DNA from: Mesostigma viride
Taxonomy: Eukaryota > Streptophyta > Mesostigmatophyceae > Mesostigmatales > Mesostigmataceae
DNA: 64,000 bases
Assembly: GCA_009746045.1 (NCBI GenBank)
Contig: RPFO01000500.1
Location: 441,199 to 505,198, forward strand
Direction of reading: 5' to 3'
How positions within the stretch are numbered: the first letter of the stretch is position 1; the number at the start of each line of letters is the position of its first letter. This document shows, piece by piece, positions 56,231-64,000 of this stretch. Under the pieces are notes generated by a model that was not told the DNA's origin, did no database searches, and worked only from the letters and a program-made list of their open reading frames with translations. A program made the position numbers and the translations under genes.

Positions 56231-57429
56231 TGCTATAAACTCCGTGTTGTGATGCCGGCCGGCCGCGTGGCCACTTCTTTGATTAGAGCCGAACAGGGCG
56301 CACTGGGCGGCCATCACTAGCTGTACATCACTTAAAGTCGATCGATCAGGGCTCGATGATATGATATTCGGAGCTTACGTGAGTACTGCCGGTAATTCCC
56401 ATGTTCATTGGATGGCAATTCCGACAACTATACTCTCAGAAAACTATTCCTCGACTAGTGTCCGTCCGGTTAACGCCGCGTAAGGATATTAGAAGTAGTC
56501 GTCTGATTAAGAGCTAGAATGAAAGGCACGAAGACCGCAGATATTGAGCCGCGTGTCTATCCATAGGAAGTTACATGTAGGCATTCGCCACAATTATTTG
56601 TCGGACAACTGGCTCGCGCGGGAATATAAACTCAATTCAACTCAACGTACTCAACATGTGCGTTCTCAATCATGCATGCAGCGCGTTAGCCCAATTAAAG
56701 CTATATTCTGATCAAAATTCTAGATTCTGATTAAAGCTATATAGCTACATACGCATGTGGGTGGGTGCATGCATGCACCGCCCCGCAAGGTGTGTGCATA
56801 TTATGCATGTGACTCGGCCAATCTGGTATGCTGCATGTTGATCTGTAGGCGCTCGTGCTATACCCTGGCATGGCTAACGTAATGACTGACTAGCTAGACC
56901 TTTTCAGTGGTTTTCCATTTGCGGGTATTTCCTCGTAAATGGTGGGAGAGCGATCGCAGAAATGGTGCTCACCACTAGACACTCCCGGCCATTTAGGCTC
57001 GAAACACACGCCCTGATCAAGCATGCTGTTTCCGGCCCCACCGTCTAGGTCATCTAGTCGCTCTACACGTAAGCCAGCCATAATTTCAATGCACAAGGAT
57101 ACACATTTCCATCACCATTCATCTTCATCATCCTGAACGACTCGAACACGCGGACAAGATAACGGCAGGCTCGAGCTACCATGGTCCGGATTCTCCCGAT
57201 TTCTGGCCTGCGCTGTTTGTCTCCTTGATACCCATACATACCCTTGTATGGGTTGTCTCCTTGATACATACAGCTGTCTCACTTAATGCATGCCGATTCA
57301 TGCATTCACGCGCATCGATCCGCGAGCCTCGAGGCGGTCTTCCCGCCGCCAGCTGGCCCAGCACGAGTTCGTGAAAAAACTCCGCGCGATGAACAATACA
57401 TAATATCGCAGCCCTTGTATATAATATAG
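56231..57429. other. Intergenic stretch with small repeat fragments
   Basis: No gene seen. The segment 57170-57230 (minus) repeats 618-670 near the window start, and the motif GTTGTCTCCTTGATA occurs at 57252-57265. Confidence 0.5.
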
Positions 57430-59090
57430 TTGAATTGAATTGAATTGAATTGTAACATAACTCCGTTGGGAGTATATGTAGCACATAGCCCAGAGAAGGG
57501 GCATATGGCCTATCATACATTCTAAGCTACTTCCTGCAAGCTGGGTGGGAATGTAAACAACACTTGCTCTAGGTGCACTAGGGCACCTGCACCACCCAGA
57601 GTTTCAGGCAACACCCAGCGAAGGGGAGCCTGTCATAGGTGGGGAAGATCATCATGGCTATACAAGAGCTAGGACATGGCTTCTCTACAGAGAGCATCTC
57701 TCTGCATGGCATAGCATGGCGAAATTCTTAATGCAACATCCATGGGGGTCCCGTTATAGGCAGGGCTTGGCTAAATGTAGGCAACATCCATGGGGGCCAT
57801 TATGGGCGCACATGCGCGTGGGCCACATGCTAGGCTAAGCCTGACTAATCTACACTACTGGTATGAATTCCCTAGTCTGGGGTGGCAGGAGGGGGCTGCC
57901 AGGGCTTGTGGTCAACGTGGATGACCGCCCCCCTCCAGTATACCGGCTTCCCCCTGCGCTGTGCCGGAGCTGAAGGTAGGTCGGCCATAGCTCGCGTCGC
58001 CGCTGTTGCTGGGCCAGGGTCAAGTCGTCGTCCAGCGTGAAGCGAGTCCTCGAGAGCTTCTTGCGGCATTTAAGGAACGACAGCTTGTCCGCCATGTACT
58101 TAAAGGTGAGGAGCACGGGGGCCGGGCCAGCCTTCCCCCGCGTGCGGGGGAGGCGGACAGCCGACATGTCCAGCTCACCAGTGAGTAGCATGGGGGCAAG
58201 AATGTCGCGCTTAAATGCCTCAAGAAGGCTCGTGGAGGTCTCACCTGCCGGCTGGTCGAAGTGCTTGACGATGACATTGTGGCTGCGCCGGGCAATGTCG
58301 GTTTCCTCGCGAAGGTCGAGGGCTTGTTGCTTGAGTTGTGCCGAGATGGTGGAGGTGGTGGAGGTAGTGTGCTGCTTAAGCAAGTCCGCCCAGGTGGAGG
58401 GAGCATCGCCGGCCGGGCCAGCAGGCACCGGCTGGGCGGCGATGTCCTTCACCGCCTGGGCGGTGAGGCCGGCGGTGTCATGCAAGCTCTCAAGGGCGTT
58501 GGCGGTGGCTTGAAGGCGTTGGTCGAGGTCGAGGAGCTGGGCTTTGATGTCGGCAGTGGAGGCGGAAATGGCAGTGGAGGTGGAGGCGGCAGCGGTGGAA
58601 ATGTGAGGAAGTTCAGCAGCCAGCGTGCCACCCATTGCTGCGACGTCAGCAGCAAGGGGGGTCACGTGCTGCTGAAAGGCTTCCGTGAGGATGGAACGGA
58701 GGGTGGAGGCGGAGATGGATGGAGCCCAGATCTCGCCGTCAGAGCGCTGGAGAAGGGAGTTGAGGACGGCGTGCTGGAGTTCGGGGCGGGGGCAGCCAAG
58801 CATGGCGCCGTGGGCTAGCCAGGGGCTGCCGTTGCTGCAGAGGAGGCGACCTTAATGGTCGGAGAGATGGATGCACAGGTCGTAGAGCGAGGCGTAGTCC
58901 CCGAAGAAGATGCAGTCCATAGCATCGTCAGGAGACATGTTGTTCCAGTCGTGATCATCGACCTTGAAAGGGTGGGGCCGAAAGCGCGGTTCCGAGGGGC
59001 GGGACCATCCTGTTTTGTCGGCTGGGCGGGTGCGTTTCGGGTCAGGCGATGCCGATGGCGAGGCATTACACCGCCCGCAAATTGGAAGTT
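57430..59090 (-). mobile_element. ORF1-only LINE derivative with (TTCAA)n tail
   Basis: On the minus strand it consists of LINE ORF1 followed directly by a 3' UTR. The UTR has the hairpin CTCCCAACGGAG and a CAATT/TTCAA repeat tail at 57430-57452. No ORF2 lies between. The UTR hairpin resembles that of the plus-strand LINE (CTCCCAACAGAG at 21744). A second, shorter copy with the same tail lies at 59828-60480. The arrangement is like mammalian HAL1 elements, which carry ORF1 only and depend on a partner LINE. Confidence 0.65.
57850..58990 (-). pseudogene. LINE ORF1 protein, with one in-frame stop and a 3' frameshift
   Basis: The longest open part (58803-57850) encodes 317 residues. It has a helical Ala/Ser/Thr-rich region suitable for a coiled coil (ADIKAQLLDLDQRLQATANA). 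An RRM-like part follows (VLLTFKYMADKLSFLKCRKK), then LDDDLTLAQQQRRRELWPTY. Upstream the same frame continues (MDCIFFGDYASLYDLCIHLSD) past a single TAA at about 58855, so the true start was farther upstream. Near 57960 the frame shifts, and the expected ending KPVYWRGAVIHVDHKPW is found in the neighbouring frame. The protein would bind LINE RNA as an L1-type ORF1p. Confidence 0.65.
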
Positions 59091-59099
59091 CTAACTAAA

Positions 59100-59650
59100 T
59101 AATTAGCTTCTGGAAAATGTTCTGGCTGAAAACCATAAAAAAAACAAAAGAAAATTAATTAATTAACTCCGGGGGCTGAGGACTGGACTCAACAAACAAA
59201 CAAACAAAATTAATTAATTAACTCATGTGGGCTCTGGGTATCACTGACCTCCACTGACTCTAGCCTATGGCCGCCGAAGGGGGGCCGCCGGGCCGGATTG
59301 CCGGCCGAATTGGGGACGGCGTGTACGATATCTACCAAACAAACAAAAGAAATTTATTAATTAAATAAGTACCCATGTGCCTTGAACGGCTGTAGGACAA
59401 ACAAACAAACAAAAGTTTTTAATTAAATAATAAAAACCCGGGACTCTAACTGGCTCCCCAACAAACAATCCAGGGTTATTCGTAATGCAAATACGGCAAA
59501 AATTGACCCATAATAACAAACTTCCAATGCGGAGGGTGTAAGCCCGGGAGGTTGCTGGGTGGCCACCAGTGCACGACTAGTGTCACCGCTGCTGAATATA
59601 GTTGTCTCGCTTAATTTATATGAAGTGAGACAATTATTCTGATTTGGCAC
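59100..59650. repeat. AAAC- and TTAA-rich retroposon tails
   Basis: Successive short segments ending in (AAAC)n/(CAAA)n and TTAATTAA stretches (59133-59160, 59192-59221, 59335-59365, 59399-59425) suggest several small insertions in a row. No coding sequence. Confidence 0.5.
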
Positions 59651-59654
59651 GCCG

Positions 59655-59830
59655 CAAAGGTGAAAACCATTTGCGTTCAGTGCCGGTCAGCGGAAAACGC
59701 GGAAAACGCGATCTGCAAATGAATCCGACCGGAATCAAACTGGGGACCTAGCTCTCGCACCAACTTTCGCTGACTATAGGACGGACGTCTCCGGATCCTA
59801 GGGCATCGCCAAGTGACACCTACAGTCATT
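59655..59830 (-). mobile_element. tRNA-like SINE copy, opposite orientation
   Basis: Reverse-complement copy of 771-960, including the B-box-like segment (ACCGGAATCAAACTGGGG on the plus strand). It joins the TTCAA tail of the next ORF1-derived element at 59830. Confidence 0.6.
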
Positions 59831-60480
59831 GAATTGAATTGAATTGAATTGTAACATAACTCCGTTGGGAGTATATGTAGCACATAGCCCTTGAGAGGGG
59901 GCATATGGCCTATCATACATCCTAAGCTACTTCCTGCAAGGGTGGGGATGTAAAGGACCCTTGCTCTAGGTGCACCAGGGCACTTGCATCCCCATGATCT
60001 TCAAGCTATGCCCAGCGAAGGGGGAGCCTGTCATGGGGGGGAAGATCAGCAGAGCTATACAAAAAGGCTAGGGCATGGCGTCTCAGCAGAGAGTTACTCC
60101 CTGCATGGGCACAACATAGCTAAATAAAGCTAGGCATCATCTGGAGTGTGGCACATCATAGGCACACATGTACATGATTAAATAAAGCGTGTGGCTTAGC
60201 TAGGATAGTGCCTCTAGGAGGCGTACATGTACATGGCCACGGTCTATCTATTCTACACTACTACTGCTGTATTCCCCTAAGCTGGGGCGTCTGGAGTCGT
60301 TGGGGCCGCGGGGGTCGCCTGCCAGGGCTTGTGGCCGACGTAGATGGCCGCCCCCTTCCAGTACACCGGCTGCCCCGCCTTGGTCTTCCGGAGCTGGAGG
60401 TAGGTGGGCCATAGCTCCCGTCGCCGTTGTTGCTGCGCCAGGGTCAAGTCGTCGTCAAGGGTGAAGAGACCTACAGTCAT
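59828..60480 (-). pseudogene. Truncated ORF1-only LINE derivative
   Basis: Minus-strand copy holding only the last ~65 codons of ORF1 (FTLDDDLTLAQQQRRRELW, then VYWKGAAIYVGHKPW), the 3' UTR and the TTGAA-repeat tail at 59828-59851. It is 5'-truncated but open where the larger copy is frameshifted. Confidence 0.65.
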
Positions 60481-60489
60481 CCGAGACAA

Positions 60490-61745
60490 TTATGCCTGGA
60501 TCGACGCGTGCATATAGCTTATATAGGCAGTTTTTATAAGACACTTATCCTTTTGAGATGTACTATACATGTACTGTTCGATCGAGCTGGACGCATGGCC
60601 GGCCTGATGTGATTATAGAGGACAACCAGCGCATACAGGCTGGTGCGCTGAATTGAATCAAATCAAAATCTGACCATGAAAATATCTGTCTCCCTCCATG
60701 CAGGTCTTCCTACAGGTAGCCACGCGGCTCCAACTGTCTTCGCCTCCTTCCTCTCAGACTACCCTAGTCCTTCCACGACGTTGGAACGCCATGCGTCCAG
60801 GAATAGTTGTTTCACTTAATATAGCTCGAGCTTTATTGATATCAATCCAGAAAAACTTGGCATGTACCATCATGAACGTATTAGTCGCCTCACTTGACAT
60901 TGCATGAGCTTGCTTGCAATAAACATTGACTTGCTGTAAGTTTCAGGATGTTGCAAGAGCTAAGGTCAATAATCATAATCTTGCGTGGAGCACCCTCCCT
61001 CGCAAACTCTTACCCCACTGGGCATGGTCACACCAGCATCGCCAATGACACATCCCCTCCCATGCCAACCACGGCCGTAGCAATACAGCTGGCCAGCTTG
61101 ACAATTGCACCTGGCGAATACCCTAGCCAAGAATCGCTGCTTGATTGTAACGCAATTACTTCATGACACACGCATCCCATGTGTGAGCGTGAGGCCCCCT
61201 GCCCATAGGCATGCAAGGAAGCTTCAAAACCAAGTGTGCAGCACAAGAGCCATTTGTCCATAAGAATCGCCGCAGACATGGGTGGCCGCTCGTTATCGTG
61301 AAGGTCAAGTCCCCTCATAGCACCCGCCATGTGCCTGTCAATAACTTTGGGCTAAGGACAGTCATAACGAGATGACTTCTTGCGAAGAGCTGTAAACTGA
61401 TGACCCCCCCCACCCCCCCCTTGTATATCTTGGGCTACTCCCTGATGGTATTCCCTGTCAAGGAAGATCCCTCTTGGCACGTTGGATCTGGATCTGTACA
61501 ATTGGAACTGCCGCCTACGTCACTCGCGGAGCCAGCATGCACACCTGGACAACGACAGTGCCGTGCCCAGGGTGGCTGCCCTTCATGCCTGCTCGGGGGG
61601 TAATGCAGAAGCGACCGTGACAAGCGAGAAACCTTGGACATCGCTTGCCATTCTGGAAGAGTATGAGACCTTCTTAGATCTAGCATACTCCACCCTCCAG
61701 ATCTAGCATATCCCTCAGGTGGTGTACTGCTGCAGGTCTCTGGCT
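60490..61745. other. Intergenic stretch before NDUFA8
   Basis: No gene supported. AATAAA at 60919-60924 and a repeat of the dispersed GACAACCAGCG motif at 60614 are the only items noted. Confidence 0.5.
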
Positions 61746-62579
61746 TTATTTGGATGCTGGTGCGGGGATCGGGCACTCCTTCTCAAACGCTTTCTGCTCG
61801 TTCCGGCACATGTCAAATTGGTTGGAGTAGTAGTCCATGCACTTGACATAACCGTTGAACGTCTTGTTGCAGCGGGAATGCAAGCCCTTCAAACTGCAAG
61901 CAATCGGCATCAAGCACGCAGGCGGAGGGTCATACAGAGCTGTTATCCTCGCACATGCAGAGAGAGTGCTGTGTGTGTGAGGAGAAGGGGAGGGGCGGGG
62001 GGGAGAGAGAGAAAGAAAGGTTGTGGGATGGCACCAACGACAACCCGGTGCCAAGGATACGTGGATAGGCGGAATGCTGTTGGAATCAGCGTGCGGTGGC
62101 AAGCACACAGGAAAGCATGCGTCAAAGGGCAGACCATAAAACAGGCACCCACGACAAAAACAGGTTGCCAAATAAAACGGTAATAACAAGTTGTATCAGA
62201 AATGTCGGCGGTGAACCTTGTGAGAAAGTGCGAGCGACGATGTGCCTTAATGCCCCACAGCTACAACCGCACACGTAAATTTAGCCAGCAAATCGAGCGC
62301 AAGCACAACAGATCCAAGTATGGCATACAGTAAGCGGAACGGTCGGAAGCATGAAGTCCTTAGCAGAGAATATAGCCGTGGCGCTTACAGTGAAAGCACG
62401 CATGTCGTGACAGCGTCGCCTTGCTTTAGACACTCTTGCGGGTCAGCATTCTGCTTCTTGCAGGCGATGTACCCAGCATTCTGCGCGGCACATGAGGCAG
62501 CTACATGCTTCGCCGCTGCCATAAGCACAAACGAATTTGGTGGACCATTGACGGCCGACGCTGCTGGTTCTTCAGCCAT
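61746..62579 (-). CDS. NDUFA8: NADH:ubiquinone oxidoreductase subunit NDUFA8-like, 2 exons
   Basis: Exon 1 62579-62389, intron GTAAGC...TTGCAG, exon 2 61893-61746; phases fit, 339 nt, 112 residues, the length of plant NDUFA8. Cysteine pairs of the twin CX9C type occur in exon 1 (CAAQNAGYIACKKQ; CLKQGDAVTTC) and exon 2 (CNKTFNGYVKC; CMDYYSNQFDMC, then CRNEQKAFEKEC). These form disulfide-linked helical hairpins after Mia40-type import into the mitochondrial intermembrane space, where the subunit belongs to complex I. MAEEP was chosen as start because it matches plant N-termini better than the ATG nine codons upstream. The 5' end faces the next gene head to head. Confidence 0.92.
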
Positions 62580-63303
62580 TGTTACACCCAAACCCTTGGC
62601 CAACAAATCAAATCAGCCGTTACACGGGGCCTTTCACTACAACGCTGCAATTCTGCAACAGCAATAAGGCCACTACCGACGATATAATGGTAACAATATG
62701 GCAGATGGCAGCTCGCCTTAGTGCGCGGTGTCCACCGTGACCCGGGCAAGGCAGCTGCTGAGCTGCGCGGCCATGGCGGGTGGTGCTATCACTGCTACTG
62801 TAGTGCATCCTTTCGGGCAATCACCATGCAATCACGCATGCAACACCATGGTGCCTTCTCCGTTGCTGCGAATTCGCCTGGGGAGGCTCTGGGTCTGCAA
62901 AGGCTACCCTGAGCGCCTTTGAGCAAATCCTCGCCGTCAGCATAAGAGTTGCTGCTGGCGAAGTTGCGATACAGTAAAGCAGGACTGTAAAGCAGGAATT
63001 TTGGCAGAAAGCCTTGGTGGCAGCGAGCCAGCGACGACGGATCTGGTCATCTGGATCTAGCAAAACTCACCGTAGCCTATCCAGTTATTCCAGTTATTCG
63101 ATAAATTGCTAGAGCTCGTGCATGATTGGGCAATTTCGGTAAATTCCAGCATTGATCCAGATTGTAGTATAAGCTTATAACCATACCAACCTTGCCTGAT
63201 TCTCATCGAATCTCATCGACGTTCTCCAGTGACTGCTCTTTTCAACATCGTACCATATTGCAGACAAAATAGGCACTAACAGGGCATTGGGTCATAATTC
63301 GCC
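62580..63303. promoter_or_regulatory. Shared upstream region of divergent NDUFA8 and PAP/fibrillin-like genes
   Basis: 724 bp between two opposed start codons. No clear TATA box; nothing else recognised. A bidirectional promoter is plausible from spacing alone. Confidence 0.4.
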
Positions 63304-63512
63304 ATGGAAACCTTGTGTATATCCCCGTCGGTTTCCGTTAATCACTCTTTCCTGTCCGGCATCTCCCTAGAACGTCGCACCACCCCGACCATTGCCAGCT
63401 ACCGGACTGCCAAGCTGCAGACTCGTGCTTTCTTCAAATTCGGCGGCGGTAAAAACAAGGCAGTTACAGATGCCAAAGCCAAATTGAAAGAGAGCATTGC
63501 TGGTCTCAACAG
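63304..63512 (+). CDS. First exon of a plastid PAP/fibrillin-like protein (gene continues)
   Basis: The exon gives 69 codons plus two bases before the donor GTGAGC at 63513. The first ~45 residues are Ser/Thr/Arg-rich with few acidic residues, as in chloroplast transit peptides. They are followed by RAFFKFGGGKNKA and then AKAKLKESIAGLNR. The K-x-L-x-x-x-I-A-x-L-x-R pattern matches the start of the mature domain of plastid lipid-associated proteins (fibrillins), which bind lipids at thylakoids and plastoglobules. Only the first exon is visible, so the family assignment is tentative. 63513-64000 is intron or unrecognised. Confidence 0.55.
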
Positions 63513-64000
63513 GTGAGCCCACGGGTCACGTTCCGCACCGCATGCAGCCTGGCAGCACATCCCCTTGTTCGTTAAACCACCGTTGTGGGTAATGTACTTC
63601 ACACTCGCCGCTTTAACGCCCGCGTGGCACTTCGGCCCGGTGTTCGAGAGAGCGCGGCGCAAACCAGGGACTTCCGACCGCTAATTTCCTAAGAGACCCG
63701 CATACATCACTCCGTACCGCATCAGTCATACCATATCATTACCACAAAAGTGACCCCATAGCTTGATAGATGGCAAACCCATCATATGACAACCCATCAC
63801 AGTATGCAGTCGCGTTTTGTTTCTGCTGAATGGCATTCCCAAGTGACGTCAAGTTGGGGGCAAATGCCAAGGGTGCCAGCGTACAGCCGCGCTGCAAGTG
63901 CACGTGCACAGAAGCCACCCTCGATAACTCCTTTCGCATTTCGGCGCTTGCGTGGAGTCATCATCTGCCTTAGGAAAATATCGAGTGCTTTTGTTGCTTA

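Overview
The window is nuclear DNA from a eukaryote, most likely a flagellated green alga. Three observations support this. First, a 20-exon gene matches, block by block, the plant-type guanylate-binding proteins that have C-terminal membrane helices. Second, there is a cilium gene of the CFAP96 (C4orf47) family. Third, there is a plant-type NDUFA8 and the first exon of a plastid-targeted PAP/fibrillin-like protein. Coding exons are short and GC-rich, introns are long GT-AG introns full of tandem repeats, and AATAAA occurs where poly(A) signals would be expected. I cannot name the species.

Layout. 1-1115: nested fragments of small retroposons. 1116-21549: a 5'-truncated, frameshifted APE-type LINE (ORF1 tail, endonuclease, RT, C-terminus). 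It was split inside its RT gene by a 16.3-kb LTR retrotransposon (4450-20764). That element has two 617-bp LTRs that look identical by eye and a 5-bp target duplication (GCTGG). 21559-21779: a second LINE tail. 22229-29318 (minus): CFAP96 in 8 exons, with a 1.7-kb DNA transposon in one intron. 29319-32385: repeat-rich spacer between divergent genes. 32386-55881 (plus): the guanylate-binding-protein gene, whose 1.87 kb of CDS is spread over 23.5 kb, with eight or more minisatellites and two inverted-repeat elements in its introns. 55882-61745: intergenic, with ORF1-only LINE derivatives and SINE-like copies. 61746-62579 (minus): NDUFA8. 63304 onward (plus): first exon of the PAP/fibrillin-like gene.

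The LTR retrotransposon is the most unusual object. Its Copia-type pol is in the same frame as gag and separated from it by one UGA codon. The protease-like domain follows the integrase instead of preceding it. The LTRs end AGTT...AACT rather than TG...CA. Between the 5' LTR and gag lies a 9.4-kb leader. It holds an unknown sense ORF, a 173-bp tandem repeat, antisense ORFs, a nearly perfect 297-bp-arm palindrome and kilobase-scale G-rich hexamer arrays. The 24 nt immediately after the 5' LTR, where the primer-binding site should be, are perfectly complementary to 19682-19705 of the same transcript. Pairing would put G19705 opposite the first base after the LTR. This fits a self-encoded primer rather than a tRNA primer.

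Exon boundaries were deduced by hand from GT/AG sites, reading-phase continuity and remembered family conservation. No search was run.
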